A DNA stretch of 64,000 nucleotides from Marinobacterium sediminicola (GTDB lineage Bacteria; Pseudomonadota; Gammaproteobacteria; Pseudomonadales; Balneatricaceae). The stretch covers positions 1,674,001 through 1,738,000 of the forward strand of contig NZ_CP092123.1 of the NCBI RefSeq assembly GCF_022343685.1, read 5' to 3'. Of the stretch, positions 41,776-51,148 are shown piece by piece. Below the pieces are notes generated by a model. The model made no database searches. It was given only the letters and a program-made list of their open reading frames with translations, and was not told the origin of the DNA. The first letter of the stretch is position 1, and each line of letters opens with the position of its first letter. A program made the translations under genes and the position numbers.

Positions 41776-42276
41776 TCAGGCTGATGCAGCGGTGCTGGCA
41801 GCAGCGGAAGAGGCTTTGCGCGCAGCCGGTTTGGCGACGGGCTTTTTCTCTTCTGTTGCAGTTTCGCCTGCAGTCTTCGGCATGAAAGTGCTGAAGTCAA
41901 AACCCTTGAGGTCGAAACCTGGCAGTTCAAACTTGCTCATGTCGAAGTAGGGCAGCTCGTTCATTGATTCGAGACTCTGCTCCATCAATGCGGTGAGTTC
42001 TTCACGGACTTCGTTGAGAGCGGCAATTTCCTGCTCAGCCGTATTGCTCCACTTGGCTTCCTGCTGCTTGAGAAAGCTCATCTGCAGCTCAAAGGCTTCT
42101 TTGGGCTCTTTGACTTCAGACAGTGCCTTTACTTGAGCCAAGCCAGCATTGACAGATTCGGTGAACAGCTCGGACTGCAGCGCGAAGATTTTTTCTGCGG
42201 CTTTGCGATTCAGTTCAACCAGATCGGCAACCGGCTTCAGTTTGTCCTGCATCTCTTTCAGCATGTTGTCGTACAT
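41776..42276 (-). CDS. phasin family protein (copy 1)
   Basis: A 166-residue helical phasin, a protein that coats polyhydroxyalkanoate granules. It shows the typical MYDNMLKEMQDKLKPVADLVELNRKAAEKIFALQSE start with heptad-like repeats, and a Pro/Ala-rich tail (KKPVAKPAARKASSAAASTAASA) that is absent from the second copy. It starts 240 bases downstream of the second phasin gene and is clearly its paralogue. No polymer synthase gene lies in the window. A GCATCGCAA-type site is upstream. Confidence 0.88.
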   Translation of the reverse strand: MYDNMLKEMQDKLKPVADLVELNRKAAEKIFALQSELFTESVNAGLAQVKALSEVKEPKEAFELQMSFLKQQEAKWSNTAEQEIAALNEVREELTALMEQSLESMNELPYFDMSKFELPGFDLKGFDFSTFMPKTAGETATEEKKPVAKPAARKASSAAASTAASA

Positions 42277-42327
42277 AATTTTTTACCTTGTATTCATGCG
42301 ATTGAAACGTATCTAGAATTCCCGTGA

Positions 42328-42344
42328 TTATTGCGATGCAACAA
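42328..42344. promoter_or_regulatory. possible PhaR-like site upstream of phasin copy 1
   Basis: On the minus strand TTGTTGCATCGCAATAA resembles the TTTTGTGCATTGCAACA element upstream of phasin copy 2. The pairing of both sites with phasin genes suggests a shared regulator such as PhaR, though none is in the window. Confidence 0.4.
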
Positions 42345-42516
42345 TCATTGTCCTGAATGGTACCCGCCAGAAATTACAATCACATAATCCAAGCAACTGC
42401 ATCATGCTTCGTATGTGTCCCTGTCAGGCCTGGCCTGCTGTCTGCAAGGTATGACCTTCACAGGGTGGTCTTGAAGCGGGGAGCGCTACCGGCGTGGCCG
42501 GCAGCGTCAATAACGC

Positions 42517-42903
42517 TTATTTGGCGCTTTTTGCAGCCGCATCCATCGGCTTCATGAACTTCTGCAGCTCAGCCATGAATGGCATCTCTTTTACGTCACC
42601 CAGTTCGGCAACGCTTTTTTCGATCAGGCCAGTCAGCTGCTCACGGGCCTCAACCAGTGCTGCCATCTCTTTTTCAGCGACATCAGTCAGTTTGGCTTCG
42701 ATTTCTTTCAGGTACTTAACTTGCAGCTCTACAGCCGCTTTCGGTTCACGCACCTCAGACAGGGTCTTCATCTGATTCAGGCTGGCATTGACGAAATCAG
42801 AAACATAGGCAGACTGCAGAGCAATCAGCTTTTCAGTGGTTTTCTTGTTGATTTCGGCCATGTCCATAACCGGCTTCATGGAATCTTTCATCTTGTCGTA
42901 CAT
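42517..42903 (-). CDS. phasin family protein (copy 2)
   Basis: A 128-residue helical phasin related to copy 1 (shared MYDxM...KPVxDxxExNKKxxEKxxALQS and EVREPKxAxELQxxYLKxxEAK patterns). The ATG at 42903 is chosen because GAGAGG is upstream and both copies begin MYD. Phasins bind the granule surface and limit granule size. It ends 240 bases before copy 1 starts, so each may have its own promoter. The two probably arose by tandem duplication. Confidence 0.88.
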   Translation of the reverse strand: MYDKMKDSMKPVMDMAEINKKTTEKLIALQSAYVSDFVNASLNQMKTLSEVREPKAAVELQVKYLKEIEAKLTDVAEKEMAALVEAREQLTGLIEKSVAELGDVKEMPFMAELQKFMKPMDAAAKSAK

Positions 42904-42944
42904 GGGGTCACCTCTCAATGACTTTAGCTGTGGTTGTACTGCTC

Positions 42945-42958
42945 TTTTGTGCATTGCA
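42945..42958. promoter_or_regulatory. TTTTGTGCATTGCA element, copy A
   Basis: An exact 14-base match to the left part of the palindrome at 43003-43021, 58 bases away. It lies 42 bases upstream of the phasin copy 2 start and may overlap its promoter. Confidence 0.5.
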
Positions 42959-43002
42959 ACATGAGGTCACTTTATTGATCAGCAAAACGACTGTCAAGCA
43001 CT

Positions 43003-43021
43003 TTTTGTGCATTGCACAAAA
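43003..43021. promoter_or_regulatory. 19-base palindrome TTTTGTGCA-T-TGCACAAAA
   Basis: A perfect inverted repeat with one central base, between the divergent phasin and M16C protease genes. GTGCA/TGCAC cores next to phasin genes fit a PhaR-type repressor, but the assignment is inference. The remainder of 42904-43203 shows no gene. Confidence 0.55.
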
Positions 43022-43203
43022 GATTGTTCAGGCTCTTTCCAAGACATCTGATCAAGGCATGTATCTGGCGACAAACCAAAATGAACAGCGTTGGAAGCCC
43101 AGTGAAAATAGCCTTTTCCTGACCAGAGCTGCACTGCAATGATGATCCGGAATCGTTACAATGAGATAAAACAGTTATCGACATTCAATTGATAAGGCCT
43201 CTC

Positions 43204-46122
43204 ATGCACACAGAACTTTGTCATCCCACATTTCGCTTCCTGCAAAGCAGGACAGTGGAAGCGCTTAATATCGAAGTGGCCGAGTATGAGCATTTGGCCA
43301 CAGGTGCCCGGCATTACCATATCGCATCCGATCACGATGAGAACGTATTCCTGGTCGCTTTCCGAACGGTTCCCGGTGATTCACGAGGCGTTGCTCATAT
43401 TCTCGAACACACGGCGCTGTGTGGCAGCGAACGTTTCCCGGTGCGTGATCCCTTCTTCATGATGACACGCCGTTCGCTGAATACCTTCATGAACGCCTTC
43501 ACCAGCAGCGACTGGACGGCGTATCCGTTCGCCAGCCAGAACACCAAGGACTTCTACAACCTGTTGGACGTGTATCTGGACGCGACATTTTTCTCACGTC
43601 TGGACCCATTGGACTTCGCGCAGGAAGGTCACCGGGTAGAGTTTGCCGAGGCGAACAATCCTGAATCGCCCCTGGTATACAAGGGTGTGGTGTACAATGA
43701 AATGAAGGGTGCCATGAGTTCGCCGGTGTCGACCTTGTGGCAGACGCTGACCCGATATCTGTTTCCAACCACCACCTATCATCACAACAGTGGTGGTGAG
43801 CCTGACTGCATTCCTGACCTGACCTACGATGACCTGCTGGAGTTTTATCGTAGCCATTATCATCCCAGCAATGCCGTTTTTATGACGTTCGGTAATCTGC
43901 CGGTAACTGAGCTCCAGCAGCGTTTCGAGGACAAGGCTCTTGCTCGTTTCGAACGTCGGGATGAAGTCATCGCCGTCAGCGATGAAAAGCGTTACTTTGC
44001 TCCGCTTCGGGTTGAAGAAGCCTATGCGCTGTCACAGGAAGACCTCTCTCAAGCGACCCACCATGTGATGGGCTGGCTGTTGCCGCGCGCGATCGATCTG
44101 GATGATCTGATGCAGGCGCACCTGCTTAGCCGTGTGCTGTTGGATAATTCCAGCTCCCCCTTGCGTGCCGCGCTGGAGTCTACTGAACTGGGCAGTGCGC
44201 CCTCGCCGTTGTGCGGGCTGGAAGACTCCAATCGTGAAATGAGCTTCATGTGTGGACTGGAAGGAAGCGAGCCTGAACACGCTGCCGCTTTCGAGCAGTT
44301 GGTGCTGGATACGCTGGAACGCGTGGTCGAGGAGGGCGTGTCTCAAGAGATGGTCGAGGCTCAGTTGCATCAGCTGGAGCTGAGTCAGCGTGAGATTACG
44401 GGTGATGGCTATCCGTTCGGATTGCAGCTGATTCTGGCCTCCATGCCGGCGGCTATCCATCGAGGCAACCCCATTGATGTACTGGATATCGACCCGGCAC
44501 TTGAGAAGCTGCGTGCTCAGGTACGCGACCCTCAGTTCATCCCGGGACTCATTCAGCGCTGGCTGCTCGACAATCCCCACCGTGTGCGTCTGACGTTGCG
44601 ACCGGATGCCGAGCTTGCTGATCGTCGGGAGGCGGCTGAAGCCGCGCGCCTTGAGCAGATGAAAGCGGCTCTGGACGAGAACAGCAAACAGGCCATCATC
44701 GAGCAGGCCGAGGCTCTCGAAGCGCGCCAGCAGCAAGTCGATGACGACAGTATCCTGCCCTGCGTGACGCTTGAAGATGTACCTGCAGCGCTGCATCTGC
44801 CGACGGCTGCCGAACTGGCAAAAGGTCCTGCCAATACGACCTGGTATAACGCTGGCACCAATGGCCTGGTTTACCAACAGGTGATCATCGATCTGCCGGA
44901 ATTGAGTGAAAGAGAGCAGTCGCTGCTGCCAATTTTCACATACTGTCTGACTGAACTTGGCTGCGGCGAGCGTGACTACCGTGCCAATCAGGCATATCAA
45001 AGCCAATATACGGGCGGGCTTCACGCTTACACCAGTTTGCGAGGCGGTGTAAACGACGAACAGCAGGTGGCTGCCTATCTGGTGATGTCGGGCAAGGCCT
45101 TGAGCGTGAATAGCGAACGTCTGACTTCTCTGATGGCAGAGACTCTGACACAGGCTCGGTTCGATGAGCAGACCCGCATCCGTGAAATTGTGGCTCAGCA
45201 GCGTACACGGCGGGAGCAGGGCATCACAGGCTCCGGCCATGCCCTGGCCATGATGGCCGCAACCGCTCAGTTTGCTCCCGTTGCTCGTTTCAGTCATCTG
45301 ACACGCGGACTTGAAGGCGTGCGACGCGTGAAAGCACTGGACAAGCAACTGCAGGACGCTGAAGCTCTGGCGTCATTGTCCGCTGAATTGGCTGCGTTGC
45401 ATGAGCGCATCAAGGTTGCACCACGCCGTTTCCTCATGGTCGCTGAGGAGGAGCATCAGAAGGCCATGCTGGAACAGCTGGTGCAGTATTGGGACGGCAT
45501 TCCGGTAACCGAGGCTTTTGCGCCTTTGTCCCTACCGTCGACTCGCGAAGGCGTGAAGCAGCTTTGGTTGACCAACACCCAGGTTAACTTCTGTGCCTGT
45601 GCTTTCCCGACGGTACCCACCGGTCATGCGGATGCCGCTGCTCTAACCGTGCTGGGGGATTTTCTGCGGAACGGTTATCTTCACCGCGCCATTCGGGAAA
45701 AAGGGGGAGCCTACGGTTCCGGTGCAGGGCAGGATAACGGTGACGCCGTATTCCGTTTCTTCTCGTATCGAGATCCGCGTGTTGAGGGCACCCTGGAAGA
45801 CTTCCTTAAGGCGGTGGACTGGCTGGCTGGCTGTGAGAACGAGCAACAGCGTCTGCAGGAGGCGATTCTGGGTGTCATCAGCTCCATGGATAAACCCGGA
45901 TCGCCAGCTGGCGAGGCCAAGTCAACCTATCACAGCAGTCTCTTTGGCCGTACGCCTGAGATTCGCCAGGCATTCAGAGAGCGGATACTGTCGGTGACTC
46001 TGGATGATCTCAAGCGTGTAGCACAAACCTACCTGCAGCCTGAACGCGCCAGCATCGCGGTTGTTACCAGTCAGAAGACCGCAGAGTCGCTGCCCGACAT
46101 ATTCGAGCGCATCGAAGTCTGA
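43204..46122 (+). CDS. M16C (PreP-like) zinc metalloprotease
   Basis: A 972-residue insulinase-superfamily peptidase of the presequence-protease type. The inverted zinc motif HILEH is at 65-69 with the downstream ligand expected in the YNEMKGAMSS region near 165. Four alpha/beta repeats and an inactive C-terminal half with RAIREKGGAYGSGA are present. No signal peptide is visible, so it is probably cytosolic and degrades peptides. The ATG at 43204 has AAGG eight bases upstream. It is followed by a strong terminator. Confidence 0.92.
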   Translation: MHTELCHPTFRFLQSRTVEALNIEVAEYEHLATGARHYHIASDHDENVFLVAFRTVPGDSRGVAHILEHTALCGSERFPVRDPFFMMTRRSLNTFMNAFTSSDWTAYPFASQNTKDFYNLLDVYLDATFFSRLDPLDFAQEGHRVEFAEANNPESPLVYKGVVYNEMKGAMSSPVSTLWQTLTRYLFPTTTYHHNSGGEPDCIPDLTYDDLLEFYRSHYHPSNAVFMTFGNLPVTELQQRFEDKALARFERRDEVIAVSDEKRYFAPLRVEEAYALSQEDLSQATHHVMGWLLPRAIDLDDLMQAHLLSRVLLDNSSSPLRAALESTELGSAPSPLCGLEDSNREMSFMCGLEGSEPEHAAAFEQLVLDTLERVVEEGVSQEMVEAQLHQLELSQREITGDGYPFGLQLILASMPAAIHRGNPIDVLDIDPALEKLRAQVRDPQFIPGLIQRWLLDNPHRVRLTLRPDAELADRREAAEAARLEQMKAALDENSKQAIIEQAEALEARQQQVDDDSILPCVTLEDVPAALHLPTAAELAKGPANTTWYNAGTNGLVYQQVIIDLPELSEREQSLLPIFTYCLTELGCGERDYRANQAYQSQYTGGLHAYTSLRGGVNDEQQVAAYLVMSGKALSVNSERLTSLMAETLTQARFDEQTRIREIVAQQRTRREQGITGSGHALAMMAATAQFAPVARFSHLTRGLEGVRRVKALDKQLQDAEALASLSAELAALHERIKVAPRRFLMVAEEEHQKAMLEQLVQYWDGIPVTEAFAPLSLPSTREGVKQLWLTNTQVNFCACAFPTVPTGHADAAALTVLGDFLRNGYLHRAIREKGGAYGSGAGQDNGDAVFRFFSYRDPRVEGTLEDFLKAVDWLAGCENEQQRLQEAILGVISSMDKPGSPAGEAKSTYHSSLFGRTPEIRQAFRERILSVTLDDLKRVAQTYLQPERASIAVVTSQKTAESLPDIFERIEV

Positions 46123-46143
46123 TCTGCCTCATGTCCATCTGAC

Positions 46144-46173
46144 GGCCACCCGGTGTTCCGGGTGGCCTTTTTT
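46144..46173 (+). terminator. intrinsic terminator of the M16C protease gene
   Basis: GGCCACCCGG-TGTT-CCGGGTGGCC followed by six T. It lies 22 bases past the stop. Confidence 0.93.
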
Positions 46174-46189
46174 CTGTCTGGAGATAAGA

Positions 46190-47041
46190 TTGACTGCAAA
46201 TCCTCTTCTGCAAGGGGCTCTGCTGATTCTGCTGTCTGAGTGGATGCTGGTTGCCAGTGGCATCATCATCCGGCAGCTGAGCGACCATTTGCCGACCGAA
46301 GTGCTGGTATTCTTGCGCAATAGTCTTGGGCTGTTATGGTTATTGCCCTGGATTATCCGTCGCGGAAGGCGCGAACTGCCGACGCAACGTATTCATCTGC
46401 ATTTGTTACGGGCGCTGGTTGGTGTAACAGCCATGTCCTGCCTGTATTACTCCTGGGCTCACCTGCCACTTGGGCAGGCCGCCTTGCTGAAACAGACATC
46501 GCCTTTTTTTGTACCGCTGATTGCTTTGATATGGCTACAGGAGCGAATAGGTCGTCATACCCGGTGGGCCATCCTGGTGGGATTTTTGGGGGTGATGCTG
46601 ATCCTGCGTCCCGGAATCGATGAATTGCAGTGGACCATGTTGGTTGCGCTGGCCGGAGCCGCACTGGGTGCAACGGCGAAGGTGTGTATCCGTGCGATGC
46701 GGAGTACGGAATCGCCACAGCAGATTGTGTTCTATTTTGCTTTGTTCGGCTCTTTGCTTGCGGCGATCCCTGCATGGCAGAGTTGGCAGATGCCGGAGGG
46801 TGTGGACTGGCTCTGGTTGCTCGCGCTAGCCGCAGCCTCAACAATGGCCCAATTGTTGTTGAGTCGTGCTTACGGTCTGGCAGGGGCGGGTATGCTGGGG
46901 CCATTTACCTACGCCTCGATTCCGTTTGCTGCCCTGGCCGGTTGGTGGTTGTGGGATGAAGCGTTGGCTGTTTGGACCCTGGCGGGTATGGGGCTGGTGA
47001 TAGGCGGAGGGCTGCTGGCACTTCGGGAACGCAGTCATTGA
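46190..47041 (+). CDS. EamA/DMT-family transporter
   Basis: A 283-residue drug/metabolite-transporter-like protein with ten predicted membrane segments in two EamA repeats. Features such as VFLRNSLGLLWLLPW, LKQTSPFFVPLIALIWLQERIGRHTRWAILVGFLGV and FTYASIPFAALAGWWLWDEALAVW are typical. The start is TTG at 46190 with GGAG six bases before it. Longer frames would cross the upstream terminator and the protease gene. The substrate is unknown; a metabolite exporter is likely. Confidence 0.85.
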   Translation: MTANPLLQGALLILLSEWMLVASGIIIRQLSDHLPTEVLVFLRNSLGLLWLLPWIIRRGRRELPTQRIHLHLLRALVGVTAMSCLYYSWAHLPLGQAALLKQTSPFFVPLIALIWLQERIGRHTRWAILVGFLGVMLILRPGIDELQWTMLVALAGAALGATAKVCIRAMRSTESPQQIVFYFALFGSLLAAIPAWQSWQMPEGVDWLWLLALAAASTMAQLLLSRAYGLAGAGMLGPFTYASIPFAALAGWWLWDEALAVWTLAGMGLVIGGGLLALRERSH

Positions 47042-47057
47042 ACTGATAGTAGATAAT

Positions 47058-47086
47058 AAAAAGCCCGGAGAAAACCGGGCTTTTTT
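47058..47086. terminator. bidirectional terminator between EamA and icd genes
   Basis: AAAAAGCCCGG (47058-47068) pairs with CCGGGCTTTTTT (47075-47086) between convergent genes, with T-runs on both strands. Confidence 0.92.
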
Positions 47087-47137
47087 ATCAATCCACATCA
47101 CACCCGTCTTGATGTGACGGGTGGAGGAGAGGCTGGA

Positions 47138-49366
47138 TTACTGCTTGAAGCTGTCCAGGATCTGGTTGAAGGTTGCGCTCGGGCGCATAACCTTGGCAAC
47201 GGTCTCCAGGTTGGCGTGGTAGTAGCCATCCAGTTCAGCCGGTTTGCCCTGAACCGCATTCAGTTCTTCAATGATCTTCTGCTCGTTTTCGGTCAGAGCG
47301 TCAGCCAGCGGCTTGAATTCAGCAGCCAGTGCGGCGTCTTCGGTCTGAGCGGCAACTTCCTGAGCCCAGTACATGGCCAGGTAGAAGTGGCTGCCACGGT
47401 TGTCCAGCTCACCCGCTTTACGGGACGGAGACTTGCCGTTCTCCAGCAGGCGCTCGGTAGCCTTGTCCAGTGCGGTGGCCAGGATCTGGGCACGCGCGTT
47501 GCCTTCCTTGAGGCCCAGCTCGTCCAGGGAAACGCCCAACGCCAGGAATTCACCCAGTGAGTCCCAGCGCAGGTGGTTTTCCTGCTCAACCTGCTGTACG
47601 TGCTTCGGTGCAGAGCCGCCGGCACCCGTTTCGTACATGCCGCCGCCGGCCAGCATCGGAACGATGGACAGCATCTTGGCGGAGGTGCCCAGTTCCATGA
47701 TCGGGAACAGGTCGGTCAGGTAGTCGCGCAGTACGTTACCGGTTACGGAGATAGTGTCCAGACCACGGATCATACGTTCCATGGAGAAGCGGATCGCTTC
47801 GTTGTAGGACATGATGTGAATTTCCAGACCCTCGGTATCGTGTTCCTTCAGGTACTCTTTGACCTTCTTGGTCAGTTCCAGATCGTGTGCACGTTCCTGA
47901 TCCAGCCAGAATACGGCCGGAGTGTCGGACTGGCGAGAGCGGGTAACAGCCAGCTTGACCCAGTCGCGTACCGCAGCGTCTTTGGTCTGGCAGGCGCGCC
48001 AGATGTCGCCTTTCTCGACTTCGTGCTGCATCAGTACGTTGCCGTTGGCGTCTACGACACGCATGGTGCCATCGGCCTGGATTTCATAAGTCTTGTCGTG
48101 AGAACCGTACTCTTCGGCCTTCATCGCCATCAGGCCCACGTTCGGCACGCTACCCATGGTCGTCGGATCGAATGCACCGTTGGTCTTGCAGAAGTTGATC
48201 ATCTCCTGGTAGATGCGGGCATACGTGGACTCCGGCATAACCGCCTTGGTGTCTTTGGTCTTGCCGTCGCGGCCCCACATCTGACCAGAGTTACGAATCA
48301 TTGCCGGCATGGAGGCGTCAACGATAACGTCAGACGGGATGTGCAGGTTGGTGATACCCTTAACGGAGTCCACCATTGCCATTTCCGGGCGGTGCTCGTA
48401 GCAGGCATGGATCGCTTCTTCGATCTCGTCCTGCTTGGACTGCGGCAGAGACTTGATCTTCTCATAGACGCTGCTCATGCCGTTGTTCGGGTTAACACCC
48501 AGTTCTGCAAACAGCTCGCCGTATTTATCGAACACTTCACGGTAGAAAACGCGAACCGCATGACCGAATACGATCGGGTGAGATACCTTCATCATGGTCG
48601 CTTTAACGTGCAGAGACCACATCACGCCGGATTCTTTGCAGTCCTGCAGGGTATCTTCGAAGAAAGCGTCCAGCGCCTTGGCACTCATGAACATGCTGTC
48701 CAGAACTTCACCCTTTTCCAGGCTGAGCTCTTTCTTGACTTCCGGCTGGCCACCTTTAGGGATGAACTCGATGCGAACGTCGCCCGCTTCTTCCATAGTG
48801 ATGGACTGTTCGCTGGAGAAGAAGTCACCGCCACGCATGTAGTCGGCATGAGAGCGAGACGCCTTGCTCCACTTGCCCATAGAGTGCGGGAACTTGCGTG
48901 CGAAAGCCTTAACGGCTGCCGGCGCACGACGGTCGGAGTTACCCTGACGAAGAACCGGGTTTACTGCGCTGCCCAGAATCTTGGCATAACGAGCATGTGC
49001 GTCTTTTTCTTCTTCGTTCTGCGGGTTCTCAACGTATTCGGGTACATCGTAGCCCTGGGTCTGCAGCTCTTTGATGGCAGCGCGCAGCTGGGGTACAGAA
49101 GCACTGATGTTCGGCAGCTTGATGATGTTGGCTTTGGGATCTTTAGCCAGTTCGCCTAGTGCAGCCAGGCCATCTTCTACGCGCTGATCTTCGTTTAGGC
49201 GCTCGGGGAAGGCGGCCAGGATTCGACCCGCCAGAGAGATGTCGCTCAGATCAACTTCAATGTCAGCGGAAGAAGCGAAAGTGCGTACGATCGGCAGCAG
49301 CGAAGCGGTCGCGAGTGCCGGCGCTTCATCAGTTAGGGTGTAGACGATTTTTGATTTTGTAGGCAT
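47138..49366 (-). CDS. icd: NADP-dependent isocitrate dehydrogenase, monomeric type
   Basis: A 742-residue monomeric isocitrate dehydrogenase, much longer than the 416-residue dimeric E. coli type. It oxidises isocitrate to 2-oxoglutarate. Diagnostic stretches include [27 protein letters not shown] at the start and [32 protein letters not shown] near the C terminus. It competes with the isocitrate lyase at 15922 for isocitrate. The codon use is strongly biased, as for a highly expressed gene. It stands alone, convergent with EamA and divergent from the diguanylate cyclase. Confidence 0.96.
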   Translation of the reverse strand: MPTKSKIVYTLTDEAPALATASLLPIVRTFASSADIEVDLSDISLAGRILAAFPERLNEDQRVEDGLAALGELAKDPKANIIKLPNISASVPQLRAAIKELQTQGYDVPEYVENPQNEEEKDAHARYAKILGSAVNPVLRQGNSDRRAPAAVKAFARKFPHSMGKWSKASRSHADYMRGGDFFSSEQSITMEEAGDVRIEFIPKGGQPEVKKELSLEKGEVLDSMFMSAKALDAFFEDTLQDCKESGVMWSLHVKATMMKVSHPIVFGHAVRVFYREVFDKYGELFAELGVNPNNGMSSVYEKIKSLPQSKQDEIEEAIHACYEHRPEMAMVDSVKGITNLHIPSDVIVDASMPAMIRNSGQMWGRDGKTKDTKAVMPESTYARIYQEMINFCKTNGAFDPTTMGSVPNVGLMAMKAEEYGSHDKTYEIQADGTMRVVDANGNVLMQHEVEKGDIWRACQTKDAAVRDWVKLAVTRSRQSDTPAVFWLDQERAHDLELTKKVKEYLKEHDTEGLEIHIMSYNEAIRFSMERMIRGLDTISVTGNVLRDYLTDLFPIMELGTSAKMLSIVPMLAGGGMYETGAGGSAPKHVQQVEQENHLRWDSLGEFLALGVSLDELGLKEGNARAQILATALDKATERLLENGKSPSRKAGELDNRGSHFYLAMYWAQEVAAQTEDAALAAEFKPLADALTENEQKIIEELNAVQGKPAELDGYYHANLETVAKVMRPSATFNQILDSFKQ

Positions 49367-49647
49367 GTTTTTCCCCGAAATGATTTATGGCTGGATTGCC
49401 AAAGGCTCGTTCGGGCGATGGATAATCACCCTGCGCTGTCCAGAAAAAGAGCCCGGCGCTTGTAAAACGGCTACAAATTATAATGCCTGAATGGGTGATT
49501 TCATACCCGGGAAGTATCGACTTAGGGATAACAATGTTTGATTTCAGTTCGGTGAGCTCCGGTGCCCTGTAGTAGTACAATAACAGGGAGAGGCTGCCTG
49601 ATATCGGAAATCAGCAGTGCCAGCGTGTTTCTTGTAGGAAAAATGCC

Positions 49648-51138
49648 ATGGAATTGAGCAGACAAAAGTGCCCCTATTGCAGCTCGCGGGAACTGAGTGT
49701 GTTGCAAAGCGACTCGGGACAATACTTTCTGAGCTGTATTCAATGCGGAGCGCGTGGCCCTGCCGCCAATGATGCCTCTGCTGCGACCCTTCAGATTCCG
49801 TCCAGCAGCGAGAACCTGTTAAGAACGGTGATTGATGAAGCGCCGGACATCATTATCCTCAAGGATTGGGAAGGGCGCTTTCTGCTTTGCAATCAGGCAT
49901 TGGCACGACTCTACAACTCCACGCCTGAGCAGATGGTTGGTAAAACCGACGCCGACTATAACCCTGACGCTGAACAAGTGCGCTTTTACCAGGAAAATAT
50001 TCAAGCGGTGATGCAGAGCGGGCAGGCTCAAGTGGTTGAGGAAGCCTCCACCAACGCTCAAACCGGAGAAGTGCGCTATTTCCAGTCGATCAAAAAACCG
50101 CTCAAGGGGCCTGATGGCAGTGATCGCATTCTGGTCATCGCACATGACGTAACAGAGCTCAAACGCGCTTATCAAGTGATTGAAGAGAAGGAAAAACGCT
50201 ACGCCTATGCCATGGAGGCCGCAGGCGAGGGGATCTGGGATTGGGATATTTCCAACAACCTTGTCAGGCACAATCCCAAGTGGTGTTCGATGCTGGGTCT
50301 GGATGGTCGGTTGGCCGAACATGATATGGCGATTTTGGAAACACTGATTCACCCGGATGACAGGGATGACATGATGGCTGCTGTCGACGCTGCACTTGCC
50401 GGTGGCGGTGAGTACAGCCATGAGCACCGTATGATTTGTGCCGACGGGCGTGAAATCTGGGTGTATGACCGAGGCCGTGTTGTTGAATATTCGGAAGAGG
50501 GTATGCCTCTGCGCATGGTGGGTAGCATCAGTGATGTCTCAGCGCGTAAAGAAGCTGAGCGTCGACTGGCGGAAACCAATCGAATCATCGAGGCTAACAA
50601 CGAAATGCTGGAGCAGCAGGTAGCCGAGCGCACAGCTGAGCTTGCCAGTCTCAACCGGGAACTGGCATTGCAAGCCAGGAGAGATGCTCTGACCGGTGTT
50701 GGCAATCGCTTCCTGTTGCAGGACTGGTTATCGGAAAAGGCTCTGGATAGTGCTACCGCGGTGATTATGCTCGATGTTGATCACTTCAAGCATGTCAACG
50801 ACCAGTATGGTCACTCGAGTGGTGACCTGGTGCTTAAGGCCGTAGCCAGCTGTCTGGTAAGCCATGTGCGTCATGACGATTTGGTGGCACGCATTGGTGG
50901 AGAAGAGTTTATTCTGGTTCTGGGCGGTATTTCTCAGGAGCAGGCCTATGCAGTGGCTGAAGCGTTGCGTCAGAAGATTTCAGAATTGACGGTCTTGCCT
51001 GATGGTCATGGCGTTACAGCCAGTTTTGGGGTTGCCATGCTGGCATGCAGAAGCTTCGACCAGACCTGGCTGGAGGCTGATGCCGCTCTCTATAGAGCCA
51101 AACGAGAGGGACGCAACCGGGTGGTTACATCCCCCTGA
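49648..51138 (+). CDS. diguanylate cyclase with zinc-ribbon-like N terminus and two PAS domains
   Basis: A 496-residue signalling protein that should make cyclic di-GMP. C8-x2-C11-x18-C30-x2-C33 forms a zinc-ribbon-like N terminus. PAS domains lie at about 57-170 and 190-305 (WDWDI, HPDDR, VSARKEAE), then a short coiled coil to about 340. The GGDEF domain has the active motif GGEEF at 417-421 and an inhibitory site RHDD at 408-411, five residues before it. No membrane segments are seen, so it is a cytosolic sensor. It is not in an operon with its neighbours. Confidence 0.9.
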   Translation: MELSRQKCPYCSSRELSVLQSDSGQYFLSCIQCGARGPAANDASAATLQIPSSSENLLRTVIDEAPDIIILKDWEGRFLLCNQALARLYNSTPEQMVGKTDADYNPDAEQVRFYQENIQAVMQSGQAQVVEEASTNAQTGEVRYFQSIKKPLKGPDGSDRILVIAHDVTELKRAYQVIEEKEKRYAYAMEAAGEGIWDWDISNNLVRHNPKWCSMLGLDGRLAEHDMAILETLIHPDDRDDMMAAVDAALAGGGEYSHEHRMICADGREIWVYDRGRVVEYSEEGMPLRMVGSISDVSARKEAERRLAETNRIIEANNEMLEQQVAERTAELASLNRELALQARRDALTGVGNRFLLQDWLSEKALDSATAVIMLDVDHFKHVNDQYGHSSGDLVLKAVASCLVSHVRHDDLVARIGGEEFILVLGGISQEQAYAVAEALRQKISELTVLPDGHGVTASFGVAMLACRSFDQTWLEADAALYRAKREGRNRVVTSP

Positions 51139-51148
51139 TTCGGGATCG

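Noticed and set aside
44032-45348. A 438-codon open frame antisense to the M16C protease gene
   Set aside because: Antisense shadow with no domain signature.
47573-49159. A 528-codon open frame antisense to isocitrate dehydrogenase
   Set aside because: Strong codon bias of the real gene leaves the opposite frame open. The translation matches nothing recognisable.
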